DNA from: Hyphomicrobiales bacterium
Lineage (GTDB): Bacteria > Pseudomonadota > Alphaproteobacteria > Rhizobiales > Rhizobiaceae
DNA length: 46,375 bases
Assembly: GCA_900468065.1 (NCBI GenBank)
Contig: UBTA01000009.1
Coordinates: forward strand, 36,306-82,680
Direction of reading: 5' to 3'
The notes beneath the pieces are model-generated. The model worked only from the letters and a program-made list of their open reading frames with translations. It was not told the DNA's origin and ran no database searches. This document shows, one piece after another, positions 8,581 through 15,947 of this stretch. A program made the position numbers and the translations under genes. Positions within the stretch are counted from its first letter, which is position 1; every line of letters starts with the position of its first letter.

Positions 8581-8614
8581 CCGCCGCGCCCGAAATGGCG
8601 CGGCGGTTCTTTTT
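8581..8614 (+). terminator. Intrinsic terminator of trpE(G)
   Basis: A perfect 10-bp stem, CCGCCGCGCC (8581-8590) with GGCGCGGCGG (8597-8606), loop CGAAAT, followed by TTCTTTTT. Confidence 0.9.
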
Positions 8615-8634
8615 ATGGGACGAAGGAATGAGCG

Positions 8635-9558
8635 ATGGCGACTGAAATTCAGGGAAACAAGGCACAACGCCTGGCGTTCTGGGGCATTCCGCTGGCAATC
8701 GCCGTGCTGGGCCTGAAGATGCTCGCCTGGTGGGTGACGGGCTCGGTGGCGCTGCTGTCGGACGGCCTGGAATCGATCGTCAACGTTGTTGCCGCGATCG
8801 TCGCCTTCGTCGTCATCGGTTATGCCGCCAAGCCGGCAGACGCCGGACACCCGTTCGGCCACTACAAGGCCGAGTATTTTTCCGCCGTCGTCGAGGGCGT
8901 GCTGATTGTTGTCGCGGCCCTGTTGATCGCCGCCGAAGCCATTCCCGCCATTCTGGCGCCAAAGCTGCCGGAAACGCCGGCGCTTGGTCTGGCGATCAAC
9001 CTTGTGGCGGGTATCATCAACGCGATCTGGGCCTATACGCTGATCCGCGCTGGCTCCGCCTTGCGCTCGCCGGCATTGACCGCCGATGGCCATCACATCT
9101 TTTCCGATGTCGTTACCTCGATTGGCGTCCTCTTCGGGCTGGTGCTCGCCATTCTCACCGGCTATGCGGTGCTCGATCCGCTACTTGCCGTGCTGGTTGC
9201 CTGCAACATTCTCTATCAAGGCTGGAAGGTTATCGCCCGCTCGGTGGACGGTTTGATGGACAAGGCTGTTCCGGCCGAGGAAGAAGAGGCGATCAAAAAG
9301 GCGATTGCCGCCAATGCGGTGGGATCGCTCGGCGTGCACGACCTGAAAACCCGCGAGGCGGGCGCGGCGATCTTTGTCGATTTCCATATGGTCGTTCCGG
9401 CCGCCATGCCGGTGGGCGACGCGCATGACATTTGCGACCGCCTTGAAGATGCCATCCGCGAGGTCCACGCCGGTGCCAAGATTGCCATTCACGTCGAGCC
9501 GGAGGGCGAAAAAGCCCATGGCATCCGCGTTAAAGTCATTGAGGGATTGAGATCATGA
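8635..9558 (+). CDS. Cation diffusion facilitator (CDF) family metal transporter
   Basis: A 307-residue inner-membrane divalent-metal/proton antiporter. Six hydrophobic segments lie in the first about 205 residues, followed by a cytoplasmic domain ending near residue 300. Metal-site motifs are visible: LLSDGLES in TM2 (the D and downstream [11 protein letters not shown] loop) and [12 protein letters not shown] in TM5, giving the HD-type tetrahedral site (D plus H/D) seen in Zn/Fe/Co exporters. The metal cannot be fixed. AAGGAATGAGCG precedes the start. Its stop overlaps the queF start by 4 bp (ATGA), so the two are translationally coupled. Confidence 0.9.
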   Translation: MATEIQGNKAQRLAFWGIPLAIAVLGLKMLAWWVTGSVALLSDGLESIVNVVAAIVAFVVIGYAAKPADAGHPFGHYKAEYFSAVVEGVLIVVAALLIAAEAIPAILAPKLPETPALGLAINLVAGIINAIWAYTLIRAGSALRSPALTADGHHIFSDVVTSIGVLFGLVLAILTGYAVLDPLLAVLVACNILYQGWKVIARSVDGLMDKAVPAEEEEAIKKAIAANAVGSLGVHDLKTREAGAAIFVDFHMVVPAAMPVGDAHDICDRLEDAIREVHAGAKIAIHVEPEGEKAHGIRVKVIEGLRS

Positions 9559-10019
9559 CAACCACAGACGTCTCCGGGCTCTCGCAGCTCGGACAGAATG
9601 TAACCGCACCTCAAAGCCCTGAAGAGGCCGTGCTCGAGCGCGTCCCGACCAGCCATGCCGGTACGGATTTCGTCGTCCGCTTCACTGCGCCGGAATTCAC
9701 CTCGCTTTGCCCGATGACCGGCCAGCCGGATTTCGCCCATATCGTCATCGATTACGTTCCGGATGGCTGGCTGGTCGAATCGAAGTCGCTGAAGCTCTAC
9801 CTGCACTCGTTTCGTAATCACGGTGCATTCCATGAGGATTGCACGCTGGATATTGCCAAGCGGCTGGTCGATCTGCTTGGCCCGAAATGGTTGCGGATCG
9901 GCGCCTACTGGTATCCGCGCGGCGGTATCCCGATCGACGTCTTCTGGCAGACGGGCGCTCCGCCGGAGGGCCTGTGGCTACCGGATCAGGGCGTGCAGCC
10001 TTACCGCGGACGCGGCTGA
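9555..10019 (+). CDS. queF: NADPH-dependent 7-cyano-7-deazaguanine (preQ0) reductase
   Basis: A 154-residue enzyme that reduces preQ0 to preQ1 in queuosine biosynthesis. Cys52 in [13 protein letters not shown] is the thioimide-forming nucleophile, and Asp59 in the same motif is the proton donor. The QueF signature ESKSLK (75-80) followed by [14 protein letters not shown] is intact. The length fits the unimodular YkvM/QueF type. The start overlaps the CDF gene by 4 bp. No other queuosine genes are in the window and no preQ1 riboswitch is seen before the operon. Confidence 0.95.
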   Translation: MTTTDVSGLSQLGQNVTAPQSPEEAVLERVPTSHAGTDFVVRFTAPEFTSLCPMTGQPDFAHIVIDYVPDGWLVESKSLKLYLHSFRNHGAFHEDCTLDIAKRLVDLLGPKWLRIGAYWYPRGGIPIDVFWQTGAPPEGLWLPDQGVQPYRGRG

Positions 10020-10023
10020 ACAC

Positions 10024-10055
10024 GAAAAACGGCGGGCTTTTGGCCCGCGTTTTTC
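10024..10055. terminator. Bidirectional terminator between queF and hupE
   Basis: GAAAAACGGCGGGC (10024-10037) pairs with GCCCGCGTTTTTC (10043-10055) with one bulged G. A and T tracts on either side let it work for both convergent genes. Confidence 0.85.
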
Positions 10056-10069
10056 GTTGGCGATGGGGG

Positions 10070-10648
10070 TCAGCTGAAGATCAGCGCCAATCCTGCGAAT
10101 GCGGTGAGGCCACCGAGAATGCGCGCGATGACCCGGCCCGACGACAGCAGGCTGATGCCAAAGCCAAGGCCGATCCCGGCGGCATGCAGGAGCGCTGTTG
10201 CGATCACGAAACCGGTGCTGAAGGGCAGGGCGCCGGCGGCACCCAGCTCGCCGCCATGGGCATAGCCATGGAACAGCGCAAAGACGCCGACGACTGCGGC
10301 GCAGGCGACAGCTTCCATGCGAACGGCCATGGCGACCAGCAGGCCAAGGGCAACGACGGACGCGAGGATCGCAGGCTCGACGAAGGGCAGGTGGACACCG
10401 GCCACCGCCAGCGCAAAGCCGAACGCCATGGTGCCGACAAAGGCGGAGGGAACCACCCACAGCGCGCGCCCGCCGATCTGCGCTGCCCAGAGGCCGACGG
10501 CGATCATCACGAGGATATGGTCAAGACCCCATAGCGGATGGGTAAAGCCTGCGAGCAGCGATCCGTGTTCAGCGGGATCGAGATGGGCAAAGGCGGGTGC
10601 GGTCGAAGCGGCAAAGCTTGCGGCGGCGAGAAGAAGGCGTCTTTTCAT
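10070..10648 (-). CDS. hupE: HupE/UreJ family membrane protein
   Basis: A 192-residue membrane protein. The start MKRRLLLAAASFAASTAPAFA gives a cleavable signal peptide, leaving a mature N-terminus of AHLDP. The family signature HPLWGLDHILVMIAVGLWA follows at about residues 36-54, with His and Asp probably in the metal path; a second FHGYAHG His motif is near residue 125. Six or so transmembrane segments. HupE/UreJ proteins are secondary nickel or cobalt permeases. No hydrogenase, urease or cobalamin gene adjoins it, and no cobalamin riboswitch was recognised upstream, so the metal is open. Convergent with queF. Confidence 0.85.
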   Translation of the reverse strand: MKRRLLLAAASFAASTAPAFAHLDPAEHGSLLAGFTHPLWGLDHILVMIAVGLWAAQIGGRALWVVPSAFVGTMAFGFALAVAGVHLPFVEPAILASVVALGLLVAMAVRMEAVACAAVVGVFALFHGYAHGGELGAAGALPFSTGFVIATALLHAAGIGLGFGISLLSSGRVIARILGGLTAFAGLALIFS

Positions 10649-10897
10649 TATGGTCCCCATGGGTGGGCGGGGCATATGGGAGCACCCCGCCGGATGTGAA
10701 ATCATGACGATCGCATCTTATTTGGCAGCGAATTTCCGTCCATACGGCAATTGCCTTAGTTGGCATCTTTACCATAGCCGCAGGGTGTTGCCGATTGGGC
10801 TTTCATCGGCATCCGCTTTTGTTGCATTGTTTTCGCAGTCGAGTCGCCTTATCTGACAGCGGCAGGACATTTGAATTTATTTCGCGGGAGAGTTCGC

Positions 10898-11479
10898 ATG
10901 AACGAAGAAGACGACGACAAGGTTAAGGAATTGACTTTGGGCAAAGAGACTGAGGCGAACCTTTTCAAGTCGCGCTCGATTTTCATCTATGGCCCGATCA
11001 ATCAGGAACTGGCGCAGAAGGTTTGCTCGCAGCTCGTGGCGCTTGCCGCCGCCAGCGATGACGATATCCGCATCTTCGTCAGCTCCCCGGGTGGACACGT
11101 CGAATCCGGCGATTCGATCCATGACATGATCAAGTTCATCAAGCCGAAGGTCTGGATGATCGGAACCGGCTGGGTCGCTTCCGCCGGTGCGCTGATCTAT
11201 GTGTCGGCTCCGAAGGAACGGCGCATTTGCCTGCCGAACACCCGCTTCCTGCTGCATCAACCCTCTGGTGGTACACGCGGCATGGCGTCCGACATCGAGA
11301 TCCAGGCCCGCGAAATCATCAAGATGAACGAGCGCTTGAACAGGATCTTCGCTGAAGCCACCGGCCAGTCGGTCGAAAAGATCGCCAAGGACACAGATCG
11401 CGACTACTGGCTCTCCGCCGATGAAGCCAAGTCCTACGGTCTCGTATCGCGCATCGTCACATCGGCTGCCGATATCTGA
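10898..11479 (+). CDS. clpP: ATP-dependent Clp protease proteolytic subunit paralogue
   Basis: A 193-residue ClpP-family serine peptidase. The ATG at 10898, with GGGAG 6-7 nt upstream, is preferred over the TTG at 10871. The catalytic triad is present: Ser95 (WVASAG, where most ClpPs have ASMG), His120 (FLLHQPSGG) and Asp169 (DTDRDYWLS). The N-terminus [11 protein letters not shown] is unusually acidic and lacks the usual loop sequence that docks ClpA/ClpX, and the motif changes suggest an accessory ClpP (rhizobia carry several). It stands alone, without clpX or lon, and has a strong terminator. Probably forms mixed or specialised ClpP rings; that part is inference. Confidence 0.88.
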   Translation: MNEEDDDKVKELTLGKETEANLFKSRSIFIYGPINQELAQKVCSQLVALAAASDDDIRIFVSSPGGHVESGDSIHDMIKFIKPKVWMIGTGWVASAGALIYVSAPKERRICLPNTRFLLHQPSGGTRGMASDIEIQAREIIKMNERLNRIFAEATGQSVEKIAKDTDRDYWLSADEAKSYGLVSRIVTSAADI

Positions 11480-11507
11480 GGATTTCAAATCCCCGGCACA
11501 TCCCGAC

Positions 11508-11536
11508 CCCCGCTGGTTCGCCCAGCGGGGTTTTTT
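11508..11536 (+). terminator. Intrinsic terminator of clpP
   Basis: CCCCGCTGG (11508-11516) pairs with CCAGCGGGG (11522-11530), followed by six T. The stop codon of the convergent toxin gene lies within the T tract. Confidence 0.9.
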
Positions 11537-11936
11537 ATGGCCGGCTCGCCGTGGCGGAGAGGGGATGATCGATCAGTGCGGTGTCGATGGTGATGAGCTT
11601 CATGTTTTCGACTAGGCATTGGGCGAGCAGAAGCCTGTCGAAGGGATCGCGTGTCGGTGGTTCAGGATCGATATCTACCAATGCATGATGCTCATTGATG
11701 GCAAGCAATGTTATGCCTGCTCGCTTGGCTGCATTCGGCAAATCGTAAATGCCGTATTTCAGCGGCAGTTTGCCCAGCCGCCATTTGATGGCGATTTCCC
11801 AAAGACTTGCGATACTCAGGTAGAGTTCATGATTTGAACTTTCGACTTCCTGACGGATCGCGGCCGGAAGATCCTCAAACTGCTCCTCAACGAGTGCGAT
11901 GAAGATATGCGTGTCCAGAAGACGCGCCATGGTCAT
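11535..11936 (-). CDS. vapC: PIN-domain toxin, VapC type
   Basis: A 133-residue PIN-domain RNase. The acidic active-site residues are visible: Asp8 in RLLDTHIF, Glu47 in SLWEIAIK, Asp100 in DPFDRLLLAQ and Asp118 in ITIDTAL. It belongs to the subgroup whose partner is a Phd/YefM-type antitoxin. Its ATG overlaps the antitoxin stop (ATGA, 11933-11936), so the genes are translationally coupled. VapC toxins generally cut tRNA or rRNA; the target here is unknown. No frameshift or missing catalytic residue, so it should be active. Confidence 0.9.
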   Translation of the reverse strand: MTMARLLDTHIFIALVEEQFEDLPAAIRQEVESSNHELYLSIASLWEIAIKWRLGKLPLKYGIYDLPNAAKRAGITLLAINEHHALVDIDPEPPTRDPFDRLLLAQCLVENMKLITIDTALIDHPLSATASRP

Positions 11937-12208
11937 TTCACCGGCAGGGGCGGAAGTGGCGTAATCAGGAAATCTTCAGGAAGCGGATCATCAAAATCCT
12001 CCGGAATGTCTCCGAAGAAGTTTTTTATACCATGCTCCTTCTTGTAGGCTTTGAGGCCCTCCCAATCGATCCCGCCCTTCTTCGTTGATGGCACGAGGTC
12101 CATGACCGCCTTGCCGTTGCGGGTCACGGTTATGGTTTCGCCTGCTTCGACACGGCGTGCGAGTTCGGTCAGCTTGTTCTTGGCTTCGCGGATCGGAATC
12201 TGTGTCAT
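11933..12208 (-). CDS. Phd/YefM family antitoxin
   Basis: A 91-residue antitoxin. The N-terminal about 45 residues form the Phd/YefM DNA-binding fold: IPIREAKNKLTELARRVEAG followed by ETITVTRNGKAVMDLVP. The C-terminal part, rich in Asp, Glu and Pro (GDIPEDFDDPLPEDF), is probably disordered until it binds and blocks the toxin. The gene comes first in the pair, with the usual 4-bp overlap. Its promoter has a small inverted repeat between the -35 and -10 boxes, fitting autorepression by the complex. Confidence 0.9.
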   Translation of the reverse strand: MTQIPIREAKNKLTELARRVEAGETITVTRNGKAVMDLVPSTKKGGIDWEGLKAYKKEHGIKNFFGDIPEDFDDPLPEDFLITPLPPLPVK

Positions 12209-12243
12209 GGCGATAATGTAGCTGCATGTGGCTACTTTTTCAA
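12209..12243 (-). promoter_or_regulatory. Toxin-antitoxin promoter with operator dyad
   Basis: Read on the minus strand: -35 TTGAAA (12243-12238), 17-bp spacer, -10 TACATT (12220-12215). The dyad GTAGC-N8-GCTAC (12218-12235) lies across the spacer and -10. The transcription start is predicted at 12208, the first base of the antitoxin ATG, with no Shine-Dalgarno. Confidence 0.65.
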
Positions 12244-12269
12244 TGTGGATGATTTGCGCCTTCCCGCAC

Positions 12270-12304
12270 TTGCCCTCCGGTCAACGCGCAGCTATACAAA
12301 CCTC
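12270..12304 (+). promoter_or_regulatory. Promoter of the leuL-leuA transcript
   Basis: A -35 TTGCCC (12270-12275) and a -10 TATACA (12293-12298) with a 17-bp spacer. The start of transcription is predicted near 12305, the A of an ATG that opens the proposed leader peptide. Confidence 0.65.
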
Positions 12305-12430
12305 ATGTTGAAGACAGGCGCCATCATCGTCGAACAGGCAACCCGCGGGCAGATCGCCTTTGCGGAGCGTTCGCGCGCCTTCACCTCGCTTCTTCTTCTC
12401 GGCCTTACACGCGGTTGCCGGGTTCTTTGA
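12305..12430 (+). CDS. leuL: Probable leucine leader peptide upstream of leuA
   Basis: A 41-codon open frame from an ATG at the predicted transcription start to a TGA. Near its end it reads AFTSLLLLGLTRGCRVL, with four consecutive Leu codons (CTT CTT CTT CTC), a fifth two codons later and a sixth before the stop. Leucine clusters in a short frame just before leuA are the hallmark of an attenuation leader. No Shine-Dalgarno is visible, as for trpL. The stop codon lies inside the 5' arm of the downstream RNA structure. The function is inferred from position and composition; an in-frame ATG at 12245 lies upstream of the promoter and is not likely used. Confidence 0.7.
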   Translation: MLKTGAIIVEQATRGQIAFAERSRAFTSLLLLGLTRGCRVL

Positions 12431-12505
12431 AGGAGCGCCCGGTGGCCGAAAGCCCACCGGCCCCAGCTCCTTGCCTTTCCTGAATTCCAGAACCGAAAAG
12501 AACCC
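12420..12505 (+). promoter_or_regulatory. leuA leader RNA with competing hairpins
   Basis: A compact structure AAGGAGC (12430-12436) / GCTCCTT (12466-12472) encloses CCGGTGG (12439-12445) / CCACCGG (12454-12460). An alternative pairing joins GGGTTCTTT (12420-12428) to AAAGAACCC (12497-12505), and a related one joins GGTTCT to AGAACC (12489-12494). The first arm overlaps the leader stop codon. There is no T run after the compact hairpin, so release could be Rho-dependent or control could act on translation. Confidence 0.6.
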
Positions 12506-12591
12506 GAGAGCCAGCATTTTGCCGTCGCAATGCGACCGTCGATCGGTTATTGCATGCGGGCTATGCGCCTCACAGATGAAGAGAAGCCGCA

Positions 12592-14301
12592 ATGATCATG
12601 AAGTCCCACACCGTCAAGCAAGGCATGCCTGAAGCCGCGGTCAAGTATCAGCCCTATCCGCAGATCAATATTCCTGACCGCACCTGGCCGGGCAACACCA
12701 TCACCAAGGCACCAATCTGGTGCTCGGTCGATCTGCGCGACGGCAACCAGTCGTTGGTCGATCCGATGGGTCACGACCGCAAAGCCCGGATGTTCCAGTT
12801 GCTGCTCGACATGGGCTTCAAGGAAATCGAGATCGGCTTCCCGTCGGCGTCGCAGACCGATTTTGATTTTGCCCGCTGGTGCGTCGAAGAGGGAAATGTT
12901 CCCGCCGACGTATCCTTGCAGGTGTTGGTCCAGTGCCGCCCGGAGCTGATTACCCGCACGTTCGAATCGCTGCAGGGCGCCACCAAGCCGATCGTGCATT
13001 TCTATAACTCCACCAGCGAGTTGCAGCGCCGCGTGGTGTTTGCCAAGGACGTCAAGGGCATCAAGCAGATCGCCACCGACGCGGCCAAGATGATTGCCGA
13101 CATGGCGGCCAAGGCTGGCGGCGGCTTCCGGTTTGAATATTCGCCGGAAAGCTTTACCGGCACCGAGCTGGAAGTAGCGCTGGAAATCTGTAACTCGGTC
13201 GCCGAGATCATCCAGCCGACGGCCGACAACAAGCTGATCCTGAACCTGCCCTCGACGGTAGAGATGGCGACGCCGAACGTCTATGCCGACCAGATCGAAT
13301 GGATGTGCCGCAATCTCGACAATCGCGAAAACCTGATCATTTCCCTGCATCCGCACAATGACCGCGGCACGGGCATCGCCGCTACCGAACTGGCCTTGAT
13401 GGCCGGCGCCGACCGTGTCGAAGGTACGCTGTTCGGCAATGGCGAGCGCACCGGCAATGTCGATGTGGTGACGCTGGCGCTGAATATGTTTACCCAAGGG
13501 ATCGATCCTGAGCTGGATTGCTCCGATATCGAGCGGATCAAGGACGTCTACGAATATTCCAACCAGATGATCATTCCCGAGCGCCATCCTTATGTTGGCG
13601 AACTGGTCTATACGGCCTTTTCCGGCTCGCATCAGGACGCGATCAACAAGGGCATGAAGGCGATCAAGGTTGCTAACAAGCCGCAGTGGGAAGTGCCCTA
13701 TCTGCCGATCGATCCGCAGGATGTGGGCCGTTCCTATGAGGCGATCATCCGCATCAACTCGCAGTCGGGCAAGGGCGGTATCGCCTATATCCTGCAGCAG
13801 GATTACGGCATCAACCTGCCGCGTAACCTGCAGGTCGAGTTCCGTGAGGATATCCAACGCATCACCGACGAATTCGGCAAGGAACTGCCGTCAAAGGCGA
13901 TCCACGGCCGCTTCATCGAGCGTTACGTTGATCAGCCGGGCGCGCGCATCCGGTTCGTCGATCACCACACCTATCCGGTCGGCGAACACAAGGGCGTGCG
14001 CGTCGTGGCCGCCGAAATTACCGACAATGGCGAAACCAAGCGCATCGAAGGCAAGGGCACAGGCCCGATCGATGGCTTCATCAATGCGCTGTCGATCTAT
14101 CTCGGCGTCGACATGTCGGTTGCCGACTATTCCGAGCATTCGTTGCAGCACGGTTCGAATGCGGCGGCTATCGCTTATGTGGAGGTGGAATATCCGGGCG
14201 GAAAGCTGTTCGGCGTCGGCATCAACACCAACATTGTCGCTGCATCCCTTGAAGCCATTGTCTCTGCGGCAAACCGGGTTCTGGAGATGAAAGCTCAATA
14301 A
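12592..14301 (+). CDS. leuA: 2-isopropylmalate synthase
   Basis: A 569-residue enzyme that condenses acetyl-CoA with 2-oxoisovalerate, the committed step of leucine synthesis. The long (LeuA type 2) form is seen. The catalytic barrel carries CSVDLRDGNQSLVDP (metal-binding D, substrate R), the HPHNDRGTG metal-binding HxH motif and GNGERTGN. The C-terminal about 130 residues form the regulatory domain that binds leucine for feedback inhibition. The ATG at 12592 is followed by a second Met two codons later; AAGAG lies upstream. A leucine leader precedes it, and a hairpin follows, so it appears to be a single-gene unit. Confidence 0.96.
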   Translation: MIMKSHTVKQGMPEAAVKYQPYPQINIPDRTWPGNTITKAPIWCSVDLRDGNQSLVDPMGHDRKARMFQLLLDMGFKEIEIGFPSASQTDFDFARWCVEEGNVPADVSLQVLVQCRPELITRTFESLQGATKPIVHFYNSTSELQRRVVFAKDVKGIKQIATDAAKMIADMAAKAGGGFRFEYSPESFTGTELEVALEICNSVAEIIQPTADNKLILNLPSTVEMATPNVYADQIEWMCRNLDNRENLIISLHPHNDRGTGIAATELALMAGADRVEGTLFGNGERTGNVDVVTLALNMFTQGIDPELDCSDIERIKDVYEYSNQMIIPERHPYVGELVYTAFSGSHQDAINKGMKAIKVANKPQWEVPYLPIDPQDVGRSYEAIIRINSQSGKGGIAYILQQDYGINLPRNLQVEFREDIQRITDEFGKELPSKAIHGRFIERYVDQPGARIRFVDHHTYPVGEHKGVRVVAAEITDNGETKRIEGKGTGPIDGFINALSIYLGVDMSVADYSEHSLQHGSNAAAIAYVEVEYPGGKLFGVGINTNIVAASLEAIVSAANRVLEMKAQ

Positions 14302-14304
14302 TAC

Positions 14305-14324
14305 AGCCGCTTATGCGGCTCTTT
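14305..14324 (+). terminator. Hairpin after leuA
   Basis: AGCCGC (14305-14310) pairs with GCGGCT (14315-14320) around TTAT, followed by CTTTG. Confidence 0.6.
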
Positions 14325-14342
14325 GAAAAAGTTGATTCAAAC

Positions 14343-14373
14343 AAAAAGAGCCGCTTCCTCCGGGGAGGCGGCC
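14343..14373 (-). terminator. Intrinsic terminator of the sigma/anti-sigma operon
   Basis: On the minus strand GCCGC and CCTCC pair with GGAGG and GCGGC (with a two-base bulge), and the hairpin is followed by TCTTTTTG. It lies just after the anti-sigma stop codon. Confidence 0.7.
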
Positions 14374-14396
14374 CTTTGCATTGCTAACGCAGGTCT

Positions 14397-15230
14397 TTAG
14401 ATCGCGGTCGAGACAGCGGTGGCGAGTTGGTGAAGATTGGCATCCGACGAGGGGCCGACCACGACATAGGATGCTCCTGCCTTCTGCCAGGAAATCATCG
14501 CGATATCGTCGCGCATGCTTTCGGTCATCTTGCCATCGGTGCTGCCCGGTGTGCTCTTCAGAAAACAGATTGCGAAGACGTCGCCGTCCTGGTCCCTGTA
14601 CATAAGCTGAGCCACCGGCTTGCCGGCTGCGACCAGCAGACGAGCGCCTTCGAATGTCAGGCCCTTGTCACTCAGGTCCGGCAGCGAGAAGTTTACGCCG
14701 ACATTCGAAGCCAGCCAGCCCTCGATCTTGCCTTCGGCGGAGGCCGGAACTTCCACCAGATGTTCTGCCGTCTGGCGCGCATAGACGCGGTGATAGTCGG
14801 CGATATCGTCAAGCCATGTGCGGGCAGCGGCCAAGTTCACTGGCTGGGTATCGTCATTGCTGGTCTTGCCGATGATGAAACCGGTGGAGCCGCCGACAAG
14901 CAGCAAGGCGACCGAAGCGGCGAGCGCGCGCGGCCACAGGCGTTGCTTTGCCTGGCGGGGCGTGGCGGTCACGACGCGTTCGATCTTCGGATTGACGCCC
15001 GGTCCCTGCTTGATCCGGCGAACCAGCGACAACGGCACAGGATCGTGAAGGAATTCCTCGAACGCCTTGTTACCGAAGGCATTTCCGGCCTGCAGCATGT
15101 CAAAGACCCGCCGGGCCTCGTCATCGCGCGCCACCAGCTGTTCCAGTTCCTTGCGTTCCGCTTCATTGACTTCGCCGTCGATATAGGCCGACAGGCGAAC
15201 GTCGAGCGGGAGCCCTTTCGTGCTTTGCAA
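14397..15230 (-). CDS. Membrane anti-sigma factor
   Basis: A 277-residue protein. The N-terminal cytoplasmic domain begins with the anti-sigma signature LSAYIDGEVNEAERKELEQL (about 13-32). There is no HxxxCxxC zinc motif, so it is not a ZAS-type sensor. One transmembrane helix lies at about 100-121 (RALAASVALLLVGGSTGFIIG), followed by a periplasmic domain of about 155 residues. The start lies 3 bp after the sigma-factor stop, so the two are translationally coupled. It would hold the sigma factor at the membrane until a periplasmic signal is sensed. The signal is unknown. Confidence 0.85.
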   Translation of the reverse strand: MQSTKGLPLDVRLSAYIDGEVNEAERKELEQLVARDDEARRVFDMLQAGNAFGNKAFEEFLHDPVPLSLVRRIKQGPGVNPKIERVVTATPRQAKQRLWPRALAASVALLLVGGSTGFIIGKTSNDDTQPVNLAAARTWLDDIADYHRVYARQTAEHLVEVPASAEGKIEGWLASNVGVNFSLPDLSDKGLTFEGARLLVAAGKPVAQLMYRDQDGDVFAICFLKSTPGSTDGKMTESMRDDIAMISWQKAGASYVVVGPSSDANLHQLATAVSTAI

Positions 15231-15233
15231 CGT

Positions 15234-15752
15234 TCAGGCCCTCCTTTCCGTCGTCTCTGTAATCATTGCGGCCAAGCGCAAGCGCGCGGTCGAAAGCCTG
15301 CTCATCACCGTTCCGATCGGTATTTTCAGGATGTCGGCCGCTTCCCGGTAGCTATGCCCTTCGATGTTCACCAGAAGGAAAACGCTCGCCAGCCCTTCCG
15401 GCATGGAGAGGATCATTTTCTGCAGCTGATTGACGTAGACAGCCTTTTCACCGGAGGCCTCTATCGAAAGCTCGTCCTGCTCGGAGGCATCGACCGTGCC
15501 GCTGCCGGTGCGCACCCGGCGCTTTCTGATCTCGTCGATCCAAAGATTGCGTGTCATTGCGTATATCCAGCTCTCAAGCCGCCCTTCGCCGTTCCACAGA
15601 TGGTAACGGGTGATCGCACGCTCGCAAACCTCCTGAACCAGATCATCGGCATCGGCCGCATTGCGCGTCAGCGTCATCGCAAAACGTCGCAACTTGGGCA
15701 GCACGCTAACCAAGTCCCGTCGGAATTCGTTCGATTCTGCCGCTGGACGCAT
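15234..15752 (-). CDS. ECF-type RNA polymerase sigma factor
   Basis: A 172-residue group 4 sigma factor with region 2 at about residues 14-80 (DADDLVQEVCERAI and the -10-binding RLESWIYAMTRNLWIDEIRK) and region 4 at about 118-165 (the SYREAADILKIPIGTVMSRL helix-turn-helix that reads the -35). There is no C-terminal extension. It is encoded directly before its anti-sigma factor. A GGAAC-GTT stretch on the minus strand lies about 20 bp before the start; it is too close to be its own full promoter, and I could not settle the autoregulatory site. Confidence 0.92.
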   Translation of the reverse strand: MRPAAESNEFRRDLVSVLPKLRRFAMTLTRNAADADDLVQEVCERAITRYHLWNGEGRLESWIYAMTRNLWIDEIRKRRVRTGSGTVDASEQDELSIEASGEKAVYVNQLQKMILSMPEGLASVFLLVNIEGHSYREAADILKIPIGTVMSRLSTARLRLAAMITETTERRA

Positions 15753-15947
15753 TGCTCTTCCAAAGAAACGTTCCGGATCGGGGTTTTATTCGTCCGGTCG
15801 AAATATACGCCGGTTGATATGAAACATTTGACCCATGGTCTGCAAGTCGGCAGCTGGGTGGAAGCGCATATTTTGCAGCTTCGGGACGTTTCTCAACGTC
15901 AAATGTCAGGCCGGGCAATGCGTTAGCGCAGCCCGGCCCGATTGTTC

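Noticed and set aside
7900..9096. A 398-codon open frame on the minus strand across trpE(G) and the CDF gene
   Set aside because: It crosses a strong terminator and two real genes; its protein is low-complexity and His/Arg/Asp-rich, as in GC-rich shadow frames.
10649..10897. Possible cobalamin riboswitch before the HupE-type gene
   Set aside because: No B12-box-like sequence (GCCACTG) could be found on the minus strand in this gap.
12547..13857. A 436-codon open frame on the minus strand, antisense to leuA
   Set aside because: The plus strand encodes a full LeuA with intact motifs; the minus frame is an effect of high GC and codon bias.
14427..15926. A 499-codon open frame on the plus strand across the sigma/anti-sigma genes
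   Set aside because: It is antisense to two well-supported genes and has no recognisable domain.
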